Shown here: positions 1 through 6,777 of the stretch, piece by piece | How positions within the stretch are numbered: the first letter of the stretch is position 1 | Layout of the letters: each line of letters starts with the position of its first letter | NCBI GenBank assembly: GCA_002391565.1 | Contig: DGFH01000020.1 | Span: 1-11,291, forward strand | From: Anaerolineales bacterium UBA3905 | GTDB taxonomy: Bacteria; Chloroflexota; Anaerolineae; Caldilineales; Caldilineaceae | DNA length: 11,291 nt | Reading direction: 5' to 3' | Notes under the pieces: model-generated | Database searches by the model: none | Seen by the model: the letters and a program-made list of their open reading frames with translations, nothing else | Told to the model about the DNA's origin: nothing | Position numbers and translations under genes: made by a program

Positions 1-937
1 GGGTGGCGTCGGTCAGCCTGCCATAGGCGGCCAGCACGCCATTTTCCCAGATTTCAGGCGGCAGCAGATATTGCAGCATCGTGGACGAGCCCATGTAGGG
101 GTAGACATCGAAGGAGAAATCAACTTCGTTGACCGCAACCAGATCGATGTAGTCGATGATCGCCTCGACCTCGGCCGCAGAGTTGCCCTTCAGATGAGAG
201 ATGTGCACCGGCACGCCAGCGCGCTTACCGATCTCCACCGCTTCCTTGACGCCTTCCAACGTGCCGCGCGCGTAGCGCACATGTGTGACATAAACGCCCT
301 GTGCTGCGCGCATCCCCTGGCTGGCGTAGACGAGTTCGTCTGTGGATGCGAAGCATTCATCCACATAATCCAGTCCGGTGGAGAGACCACAGGCGCCCTC
401 GGCCATGCCCTGGCGCACTAGATTCTGTAAGTCGACCAGCTGATAATCGTTCGCCTGGCGTGCGCCAAACCCCAGCGCCAGGGTGCGCACGTTGGCATAT
501 GGCACGAAGGCGGCGACATTTTGCGCCGTCTTGCCATCGAACAACTGCATGTAGTCGGCGATGCTTTCCCAGCCGGTGTACTGCTCAAAGTGCAGCCCAT
601 CGAGCGCGCGTAGATACTGAATCCAGGCGTGAACGGTCTGCTGGCTGACCGGTGCATAGGAGACGCCATCCAGCATCAGAAACTCGGTCGTGAAGCCCTG
701 CGTCGTTTTGGAAAGCAGGTGTGGTTGCGTCAACAAGATAGCGTCGGAGTGGGTGTGTACATCGATGAAGCCGGGCGCCACGACCATCCCCTGCGCGTCG
801 ATCGTTTGGTGCGCCTCCGCCTGCGTCAGCCGCTCAACGGCCGTGATGCGATCCCCCAGGATGCCAATATCGGCAGTGTAGCGTGGGCGTTTCTGACCAT
901 CGACGATCAGACCATTGCGAATGAGAAGGTCGAACAT
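1..937 (-). CDS. N-acyl-D-amino-acid deacylase (D-aminoacylase) family amidohydrolase, C-terminus outside window
   Basis: The minus strand reads open for 312 codons from an ATG at 937 to the window edge, so the C-terminal part is missing. An AAAGG ribosome binding site (944-948 on the plus strand) supports this start. The protein begins with the usual amidohydrolase beta-sandwich segment (MFDLLIRNGLIVDG), then GFIDVHTHSD with the metal-binding HxH at H61/H63, then GLSTGLDY near 184-191, VTHVR with H219 and HISHLK with H248. These match the zinc-dependent D-aminoacylase family, which hydrolyses N-acyl-D-amino acids to D-amino acids and a carboxylate in the cytoplasm. The distances between the expected ligands fit the family closely. 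At the position where the family has the zinc-ligand Cys (usually in a GNCG-like motif) this protein has Asp90 in MLDGVS. The late catalytic Asp of the family would lie outside the window. Family assignment is firm; the substrate is uncertain, since members also act as dihydroorotase-like or other amidases. Confidence 0.85.
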   Translation of the reverse strand, partial: MFDLLIRNGLIVDGQKRPRYTADIGILGDRITAVERLTQAEAHQTIDAQGMVVAPGFIDVHTHSDAILLTQPHLLSKTTQGFTTEFLMLDGVSYAPVSQQTVHAWIQYLRALDGLHFEQYTGWESIADYMQLFDGKTAQNVAAFVPYANVRTLALGFGARQANDYQLVDLQNLVRQGMAEGACGLSTGLDYVDECFASTDELVYASQGMRAAQGVYVTHVRYARGTLEGVKEAVEIGKRAGVPVHISHLKGNSAAEVEAIIDYIDLVAVNEVDFSFDVYPYMGSSTMLQYLLPPEIWENGVLAAYGRLTDAT

Positions 938-984
938 CTGACACCTTTACGATCTGGCCCGGCGCATCCAGCCGGTGAGAACAG

Positions 985-1014
985 TACACTGATTGAGAGT
1001 TTGTGTTCAGTGTA
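985..1014. promoter_or_regulatory. Inverted repeat, candidate operator upstream of the amidohydrolase gene
   Basis: TACACTGA (985-992) and TCAGTGTA (1007-1014) are perfect 8-bp inverted arms separated by 14 bp, so their centres are 22 bp apart, about two helical turns. On the minus strand a -10-like TAGAAT (1019 to 1014) abuts the right arm, which would place the palindrome over the transcription start of the amidohydrolase gene. No convincing -35 box was found. A dimeric repressor site is the simplest reading; a 5' UTR hairpin is the alternative. Confidence 0.45.
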
Positions 1015-1170
1015 TTCTAGCGGTTCTGGCAAAAATCACGGAATTTAGCGAAATACTCACATGGGCAACAAAATTTGACGATTTCTTGACGCGCAATCGG
1101 TAACATCAAGTGGAAGTCCAATCGATCCATCATAACCAACCTATTGTACGACATAGATTCGAATTGTGCG

Positions 1171-1377
1171 ATGAAACGACCCGATCCCATTGAACATTAT
1201 GTATTTGTTGTGCGCGCCTGGCGCGTCAGTCCGAGTGAACCCTGGGAGTTTGTGGTGCATTACAGTGGCACCGATCAAGTCGAGTATGCTCAAAGCCAAC
1301 AAGAGTTGTTGTCTGCCTTGAATCGACGCCTGCAGGAGGATAACCCGTCAGCGGCCAAACAGGGAACGACGCCCTGA
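1171..1377 (+). CDS. Small hypothetical protein, 68 aa
   Basis: This short gene encodes a 68-residue soluble protein with no signal peptide or membrane segment. I chose the ATG at 1171; a TTG at 1144 would add nine residues (MYDIDSNCA) that do not look conserved. The core reads HYVFVVRAWRVSP, then WEFVVHYSGTDQVEY, then QQELLSALNRRLQE: two or three beta-strand-like stretches followed by one helix. It resembles a group of small Chloroflexota hypotheticals with a W-rich strand, a central 'H..SG....Y' segment and a helix starting with an acidic or polar run and LL. That likeness is from memory. Function is unknown. It stands alone, divergent from the amidohydrolase and upstream of dinG, separated from dinG by a 427-bp gap. 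The promoter is unclear: two TTGACG hexamers lie at 1075-1080 and 1086-1091 and a TAACAT at 1101-1106, but the spacings are poor. Confidence 0.6.
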   Translation: MKRPDPIEHYVFVVRAWRVSPSEPWEFVVHYSGTDQVEYAQSQQELLSALNRRLQEDNPSAAKQGTTP

Positions 1378-1411
1378 AGCATCCATCTTTCTCCCCCCAA
1401 TGTGTTCTTGT

Positions 1412-1446
1412 CACACTTGCCTGGCATTTCACACCAGGCGGGTGTG
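1412..1446 (+). terminator. Long hairpin downstream of the small hypothetical gene
   Basis: CACACTTGCCTGG (1412-1424) can pair with CCAGGCGGGTGTG (1434-1446) to form a 13-bp stem with a 9-nt loop. Two of the pairs are G-U wobbles and exist only in plus-strand RNA; on the minus strand they become A-C mismatches. It lies 35 nt after the stop codon of the small gene. No T-tract follows (TCCCAAATTT), so it is not a standard intrinsic terminator. It may be an mRNA 3'-end stabiliser, an unusual terminator or a piece of structured RNA. Confidence 0.4.
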
Positions 1447-1595
1447 TCCCAAATTTCTGATGGCGTACGTTGTGCTGCTCAACGTCAGCCTGTGAAGCAT
1501 CAGCGGCTGACCAGTATGACGCGCCTTCCGATCCCCGCCAAAATTCTGAGAAGCGCCCCACACCCCAAGAGATTAGCCGTCCTCTGTTTCGCCTA

Positions 1596-1604
1596 TGGTA
1601 AAAT
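1596..1604 (+). promoter_or_regulatory. Extended -10 promoter (TGGTAAAAT) for dinG
   Basis: TGGTAAAAT matches the extended -10 consensus TGnTATAAT with one mismatch. No good -35 hexamer stands at 17 bp upstream, which is tolerable for extended -10 promoters. It is the best promoter candidate in the gap before dinG and predicts a start near 1611 and a leader of about 190 nt. Confidence 0.45.
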
Positions 1605-1804
1605 AGCCAAGTCAGCAAGCCAGTTCGGCGCTATCCGTTTGGTGAAGGTTTCGCCACACTCAAGACAATCTTTCCCCTGATGGCTCGTTTTGTTGCCGCA
1701 ACTGTTTGTCGCGCGGGAAATGACGCTGATGACCGCCCAATGCCAACAGGTGACGCTGAGGTCGCCTGCAATGATGGCGAGACGTTGAAAGGAACGTTTA
1801 CCTC

Positions 1805-4624
1805 ATGCCAGAGCGCGTTTACGTCGCGCTGGATCTGGAAACCACCGGCCTGGATGCCAGCCAGGATGCGATCATCGAGATCGGCGCCGTCAAGTTCACC
1901 GCCGACCATGTGATCGAGCGTTTCGCCACGCTGGTCAACCCACAACGACCGATTCCGGCGCGCATCACCCAGATCACCAGCATCCGCGACGCCGATGTGG
2001 CAGAGGCGCCGACGCTCGATCGTGTGCTGCCGGAGTTGCGCGCCTTCGTTGGCGCCGACGTGAGCGCAATTATCGCTCACAACGCCGCCTTCGATCTCGG
2101 CTTTCTGCGCGCAGCCGGCGTTCATTTTCAGCGCCCCGCCTACGACACCGTGGAGCTGGCGATGATCCTGTTGCCAGGCGCTGCCAGCTACAGCCTGGGC
2201 GAGTTGTGTTTGCGTCTGGAAATTCCGCTCGTCGACGCGCACCGCGCCTTGGACGATGCCGAAGCCACCAGCCAACTCTTCCGCCTGCTCCAGCAGCGGA
2301 TGTGCGATTTGCCCGCACCAATTCTGCGTCTGATTGCTGCAAGCGCTGAGGGAAGCGCCTGGTCGCTGGTCTCGTTTTTTGCCGATGGTGCGGCGCAGGT
2401 GAGTGAAAGCGTCAACTCAGGTTGGGTTGCTTCTCCCGCCAGCTGCGATGTGGCGCCAGCGGCGATGGTTGGCGCGTTGGGTGATGGTCAGGCTACGGTT
2501 GCGATTTCTCCTCAATTGATTGAGGAGTTTTTCGCCGAAGACGGGCCGCTGCAAGCTATGCTTGGCGCTGCTTTCGAACGCCGCGCTGGTCAGGTGGCGA
2601 TGGCGCGACAGGTGATGGAAGCCTTCAACCAGGGCGACCATCTGCTGGTGGAAGCAGGTACGGGCACCGGCAAGAGTCTGGCGTATCTGTTGCCTGCGGC
2701 GCTGTGGGCGCTTGCCAACGACACGCGTGTCATCATTGCCACCAACACCATCCATTTGCAAGAACAACTGTTGGAGAAGGATATCCCACAGGTGGCGGCG
2801 CTGCTGGCAGGGCGTGGGCTTCCGCCGCTGCGCGCGGCGCTGCTCAAAGGACGACAACATTATCTTTGCACGCGACGCTTTCATGAATGGCGCACCAGCC
2901 ATCGCCTGTCGCCCGTGGAGTTGACGTTGTTGGCGAAGGTGCTCGTCTGGCTGCCCACAACACAGACCGGCGACGTCAGCGAACTGGCTCATTTCAGCGA
3001 CGCCGAGACTGCCATCTGGCAACGTCTGTGTTCGGATGGCGGCGCCTGTTCTGTGGAGCGGTGCTGGCGGCCACTTGGCGCCGCCTTTGGCTTGCCCGAT
3101 GCCGACTTCTACCTGACGGCGCGACGGCGCAGCGAAGACGCACACCTGGTCATTGTGAATCATGCGCTGTTGCTGGCAGACCTGACCAGCGCCGGGCGCA
3201 TTCTGCCACCCTATGCACACCTGATCGTGGATGAGACGCACCGATTAGAGGAGGCCGCCACCGATCAACTGACCTGGCGTGTAGCGTGGCCGGAGGTGCG
3301 TTATACATTGGCGCGGCTCAGCCCCGACGGCGATTTACTGGGGCTGCTCCATCGCACCGCTGCTAATCGTCGCCATCATGCCTTGCTTGACCTGTTGTCG
3401 GAGACGGCGGCGCGGGCGCGGCGCAGCGATCAACGCCTGCGCAATTTCGCCGATCTGCTGGCGGCTTTTGCACGCGGACACGAACAGGCGCGCGCCGACG
3501 CCGGCTACAGTCAACGTCTGGCGCTGGATAGCAGCGCCCGCAGCCAGCCCATGTGGAGTCGCGTCGAGATCGAATGGGATGACGCCAGCCGGGCTTTGCA
3601 TGCGCTGGTGGAGCAACTGGTTACAGTTGCAGTGCAAATGGAGCAGGCGCAGTGGCGTGACGATGAGCAAGCGCTGCCGATCGTCTACGAATGGCGCAGC
3701 GTTGTCGAGCATGTGACAGAGCTAACCAAGCGTCTCGACGAGATCATTTTGGCGCCACATGGCATGGATCACAAGCAGGTTGCCTGGCTGGAGGTGGGCG
3801 GCGACGCCGACGACGTGACGGTGGCAATGGCGCCGCTCTCGGTGCAGACCGTAGTCGAAGAGGAACTGGTTCGCCCACGTCGTTGCGCCATCTTTACCGG
3901 CGCCACGCTGCGCACCGGCGCCAACTTTAGCTATCTGCGCGAGCGGTTGGGGCTGTGGGATGTGAAGGTTGCCACCGTGGAGAGTCCATTTGACTACAAG
4001 CGCAATGTCTTGCTCTATCTCCCCACCGATATGCCGCTGCCCAACGAGGGACGCTATCAGCAAGCTGTGGAGCAAGCCGTACTGGCGACAGCGACGGCCT
4101 GTCAGGGGCGCACGCTGGCGCTCTTCACCAGTTATCAACAGGTGCGCGCCACCGCCGATGCCATTCGCACACCGCTGGAACGGCTAGGGATCACCGTGTT
4201 GCAACACGGGCAGGGGGGGCGCAGCCGTCTGCTCCGCGAGTTTCGCGCCAGCGAGCAGGCGATCTTGCTGGGTACGCGTAGCTTTTGGGAAGGCGTCGAC
4301 CTGCCCGGCGACGAAGTGCGTTGTTTGCTCATTGCCCGATTGCCCTTTGCGGTGCCTGGCGACCCGCTGATCGCTGCCCGTAGCGCTGAGTTCGAGGATG
4401 CCTTCAACGAATACATGGTGCCCGATGCTGTGTTGCGTTTTCGCCAGGGCTTTGGCCGCTTGATTCGGCGCGCTGGCGATCGGGGCGTCGTCGTGTTGCT
4501 GGATAGCCGCGCCTGGCGCAAAGCATACGGACAAACCTTTCTGGAAGCGTTGCCAGAGTGCACCGCACGTCGGGCGCCGCTCTCGAATCTGGCGGAGGCG
4601 ATTGGCAAATGGTTCAAGCAGTGA
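1805..4624 (+). CDS. dinG: DinG-family ATP-dependent DNA helicase with N-terminal DEDD exonuclease domain
   Basis: This 939-residue protein joins two nucleic-acid enzymes. Residues 1-165 are a DnaQ-like 3'-5' exonuclease with all three Exo motifs: LDLETTG (D10, E12), AHNAAFD (D97) and HRALDDA (H146, D151). After a linker (about 166-255) comes an XPD/DinG superfamily 2 helicase: Q263 in a Q-motif-like RRAGQ, Walker A GTGTGKS (285-291), a DETH box (476-479), GTRSFWEGVDLPG as motif V, and QGFGRLIRR (881-889) as motif VI. Four cysteines (C355, C409, C415, C420) between Walker A and DETH have the placement expected for the 4Fe-4S cluster of XPD/DinG helicases. The family unwinds DNA 5'-3' and acts in repair and R-loop or D-loop resolution. 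The ATG at 1805 has GAAAGGAA about 10 nt upstream. The stop overlaps codons of the next gene, so the two are probably cotranscribed. A run of seven G lies at 4213-4219. Confidence in the assignment is high; whether the nuclease is active in the cell is not known. Confidence 0.93.
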   Translation: MPERVYVALDLETTGLDASQDAIIEIGAVKFTADHVIERFATLVNPQRPIPARITQITSIRDADVAEAPTLDRVLPELRAFVGADVSAIIAHNAAFDLGFLRAAGVHFQRPAYDTVELAMILLPGAASYSLGELCLRLEIPLVDAHRALDDAEATSQLFRLLQQRMCDLPAPILRLIAASAEGSAWSLVSFFADGAAQVSESVNSGWVASPASCDVAPAAMVGALGDGQATVAISPQLIEEFFAEDGPLQAMLGAAFERRAGQVAMARQVMEAFNQGDHLLVEAGTGTGKSLAYLLPAALWALANDTRVIIATNTIHLQEQLLEKDIPQVAALLAGRGLPPLRAALLKGRQHYLCTRRFHEWRTSHRLSPVELTLLAKVLVWLPTTQTGDVSELAHFSDAETAIWQRLCSDGGACSVERCWRPLGAAFGLPDADFYLTARRRSEDAHLVIVNHALLLADLTSAGRILPPYAHLIVDETHRLEEAATDQLTWRVAWPEVRYTLARLSPDGDLLGLLHRTAANRRHHALLDLLSETAARARRSDQRLRNFADLLAAFARGHEQARADAGYSQRLALDSSARSQPMWSRVEIEWDDASRALHALVEQLVTVAVQMEQAQWRDDEQALPIVYEWRSVVEHVTELTKRLDEIILAPHGMDHKQVAWLEVGGDADDVTVAMAPLSVQTVVEEELVRPRRCAIFTGATLRTGANFSYLRERLGLWDVKVATVESPFDYKRNVLLYLPTDMPLPNEGRYQQAVEQAVLATATACQGRTLALFTSYQQVRATADAIRTPLERLGITVLQHGQGGRSRLLREFRASEQAILLGTRSFWEGVDLPGDEVRCLLIARLPFAVPGDPLIAARSAEFEDAFNEYMVPDAVLRFRQGFGRLIRRAGDRGVVVLLDSRAWRKAYGQTFLEALPECTARRAPLSNLAEAIGKWFKQ

Positions 4625-6096
4625 ATGAGGCGCCCTCACCAGTTCCCCCCACCGGCATGGAAGCCGACGCCATGTCACAGTCGCGGCGCGGCTTCGAAGC
4701 GCTTTGGGCTGTTTTGATCAATCCGCTCCCACTTTTGGTGTTTGCCGTGCTATTGTTGCTGATGCTGTTGGCAAGCGCATGGCTGCCACAGTTGCCCGGA
4801 CAATTGCGCAGTGAACCATTGGCGGCTGGTCGCTGGGTGACAACGACGGCGGAAAGCTTGGGCGCATTGGGTTCTGTGCTGCGCATGGCAGGTCTGTTCG
4901 ATGTGTTGCACAGCCTGTTGTTTCGTCTGTTGTTGACGGCGACCGCCTTCTTGTTATTGGTGCAAAGTGCGTATGACGCGTTGGTTGCTCTCCAATTGCG
5001 ACGCTTGCCTGCCCTGCTAGATATTGCTGTACCCGGCGGTGAGGCCCTGCCTGTGGTCTTGCCTTTTGTAGTGCAGCGCTGGCGCGCTGCCGCGCCAGGC
5101 TCACCGCTCACCGTTGCTGCGCAGTGTGAGGCGCAGACGCAGCCCTGGGCAACACATCTGGAGCGGCGTACACTGCGCGTCCAACCATCGCCGTCGCAGG
5201 CTGAAATGTTGGCGACGGCTGATACAACGAGTGTCATTCTGGAAGAACGTCTGTTAGCGTGGCGTGGTGTTAGTGAAGCAGTGCTGCGTCCGCTTTTGCC
5301 AGTGGGAATGTTGTTGGCGGTGGGGTTGGTCTGGTGGTACAGCGCGGTCAGCTATCAATTTGCACCTGCACCGCTTCTGCCAGGCGAACGCACATCCGAT
5401 AGCGTACTCGGCGTTGCCTTTGAATACGTTCTGACATACCCAACATCAGGCGTGATCGGTCCGGTGCTGAGCGTAACCAAGGACGCTCGTCAGGAATTGT
5501 TGCCCCTAACCCCGACGCAGCTTACCCTTGACGACGTGGTTGTGACAGTGCAGCCAGGCGCGCCGGCAATCCTGGTGCGGATGTTGGATGGCGCACCGTG
5601 GCTGGCGCAGCCAGGCCAGGCGACTGCGGTCGCAGAATTGGGGTTGGGTTTTCCGAACCCCGGCAGCGAGCAGGCGCTGGTGATTCCTCACGTCGGCGTC
5701 GGTCTGCGTATTATCCGCCAGGACAATGGCACAGCGACTGCGGCCGACGATGCGTTTGTTGTGGAAGTCTTCCAGGGCAGTAGTGAAGAGCCTGTGCAGC
5801 GCGTCACCATCAACGGCAGTCAGGTCGAACGCATCAAGACGCCGAGGGGGGAACTTCCTCTCAGCTTTATTCCGATGCCGATGTTCCAGGTGCGGGCGTA
5901 TACGGCGCCTGGCCTGTGGTGGTTAGCGCCTGCGTTCATTCTGGTTGGCGTTGGCGCATTGGGCTTCCGTCGTCGTCCGATCTTTTTGCTGGCGCAGGCT
6001 GGTCCATGGCCCATCGAACGCACGGTGGTGATTATCCAGACCAATCACGCTGTCGCATTGGAAGGTGTGCGCCGCACCCTGGTCAAGCCATCGTAG
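4609..6096 (+). CDS. ResB-like membrane protein (cytochrome c biogenesis family)
   Basis: The protein has about 495 residues and four predicted membrane helices, near residues 37-59, 101-120, 228-245 and 436-454. A cytoplasmic stretch lies between helices 2 and 3, and a large region between helices 3 and 4 that would be outside the membrane contains GPVLSVTKDARQ. This layout (two N-terminal helices, a third, a long extracytoplasmic domain, one C-terminal helix) is that of ResB/Ccs1, which works with CcsA/ResC to carry haem and attach it to apocytochrome c in System II. No CcsA gene is visible here, so the partner must be elsewhere if the role holds. I preferred the ATG at 4609 because GGAGG stands 10 nt before it; this overlaps dinG by 16 bp. 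A GTG at 4621 (GTGA overlap with the dinG stop) and ATGs at 4657 and 4672 are alternatives. Sequence likeness to ResB is moderate, so a related membrane protein of other function is possible. Confidence 0.6.
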   Translation: MVQAVNEAPSPVPPTGMEADAMSQSRRGFEALWAVLINPLPLLVFAVLLLLMLLASAWLPQLPGQLRSEPLAAGRWVTTTAESLGALGSVLRMAGLFDVLHSLLFRLLLTATAFLLLVQSAYDALVALQLRRLPALLDIAVPGGEALPVVLPFVVQRWRAAAPGSPLTVAAQCEAQTQPWATHLERRTLRVQPSPSQAEMLATADTTSVILEERLLAWRGVSEAVLRPLLPVGMLLAVGLVWWYSAVSYQFAPAPLLPGERTSDSVLGVAFEYVLTYPTSGVIGPVLSVTKDARQELLPLTPTQLTLDDVVVTVQPGAPAILVRMLDGAPWLAQPGQATAVAELGLGFPNPGSEQALVIPHVGVGLRIIRQDNGTATAADDAFVVEVFQGSSEEPVQRVTINGSQVERIKTPRGELPLSFIPMPMFQVRAYTAPGLWWLAPAFILVGVGALGFRRRPIFLLAQAGPWPIERTVVIIQTNHAVALEGVRRTLVKPS

Positions 6097-6126
6097 GAAT
6101 GCTTCACGGTCACAAGCTGGGATTAT

Positions 6127-6777
6127 ATGATGCAAAAGCTACACACCAACGACAACAGCCCCGCGTTTACGATCGGCGTCGCTGGCGGCACCGGCAGCGG
6201 CAAGACGACCGTGAGCCGCCGCATCTGGGAGGCGGTCGGGCGCGAACGGATCGCCTATCTACAGCACGACAACTACTATAAGGATCAGAGCCATCTGACG
6301 CCGGAGGAACGGGCGCGCACGAACTACGATCATCCCGACAGCCTGGAAACGTCGCTGATGGTGAGTCACCTGCGCGAATTGCGCGCCGGGCGCCCTGTCG
6401 ATATTCCAGTGTATGATTTTTCCGTGCACAACCGCAGCAAAGAAACGTTGCGCGTCAACCCGGCGAAGGTAATCCTGGTCGAAGGCATCCTGATCTTTGT
6501 CGAGCCAGCGCTACGCGAGTTGATGGATATGCGCATCTTCGTGGATACAGACGCCGATATTCGCTTCATCCGGCGCCTGCGTCGCGATATGGTCGAGCGC
6601 GGGCGCAATCTGGATTCCATCGTTCAGCAATACCTGGGAACGGTGCGTCCGATGCACATGGAGTTCGTCGAGCCGAGCAAGCGGTACGCCGACATTATCG
6701 TGCCGCAGGGTGGCGACAACCGGGTGGCGATGGAGATGATCGTGAGCCGGATTCAGGCGCTATTGAGTGAAACGTGA
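6127..6777 (+). CDS. udk: Uridine kinase
   Basis: The 216-residue protein is a cytoplasmic P-loop kinase that phosphorylates uridine and cytidine to UMP and CMP in pyrimidine salvage. It shows GGTGSGKT (Walker A, 20-27), the HDNYYKD segment with the acceptor-site Asp (D48), NYDHPD (66-71), VYDFSVHNR (95-103), VEGIL (118-122) and the lid motif RRDMVERGR (152-160). All are typical of bacterial Udk and the length is normal for the family (about 210). The start could be either of two adjacent ATGs (6127 or 6130); TGGGA lies just upstream as a modest ribosome binding site. It follows the ResB-like gene by 30 bp and its stop overlaps the next start as GTGA, so it sits inside the same transcription unit. 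Confidence 0.93.
   Translation: MMQKLHTNDNSPAFTIGVAGGTGSGKTTVSRRIWEAVGRERIAYLQHDNYYKDQSHLTPEERARTNYDHPDSLETSLMVSHLRELRAGRPVDIPVYDFSVHNRSKETLRVNPAKVILVEGILIFVEPALRELMDMRIFVDTDADIRFIRRLRRDMVERGRNLDSIVQQYLGTVRPMHMEFVEPSKRYADIIVPQGGDNRVAMEMIVSRIQALLSET

Larger units (their letters stand above)
1378..1804. other. Gene-poor intergenic stretch with hairpin and dinG promoter/leader
   Basis: No convincing protein gene was found here. An open frame at 1402-1680 has no good ribosome binding site and a composition unlike its neighbours, so I treat it as noise. The stretch holds a strong hairpin (1412-1446), an extended -10 promoter (1596-1604) and a leader of roughly 190 nt before dinG. The leader contains the nonamer TGACGCTGA twice (1721-1729 and 1751-1759) and a possible 22-codon upstream reading frame (1720-1788). 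Confidence 0.5.

Noticed and set aside
1075..1091. Two TTGACG hexamers 11 bp apart as -35 boxes or operator half-sites for the small gene
   Set aside because: No -10 box at a proper distance was found for either; the TAACAT at 1101-1106 is 20 bp from the first and 9 bp from the second. Short repeats of this size arise by chance.
1402..1680. Open frame of 92 codons in the gap before dinG
   Set aside because: No ribosome binding site, it spans the probable dinG promoter and the hairpin, and the translation resembles no protein I recognise.
2417..3241. Long minus-strand open frame opposite dinG
   Set aside because: It is the shadow of the dinG frame in GC-rich DNA; all conserved motifs lie on the plus strand.
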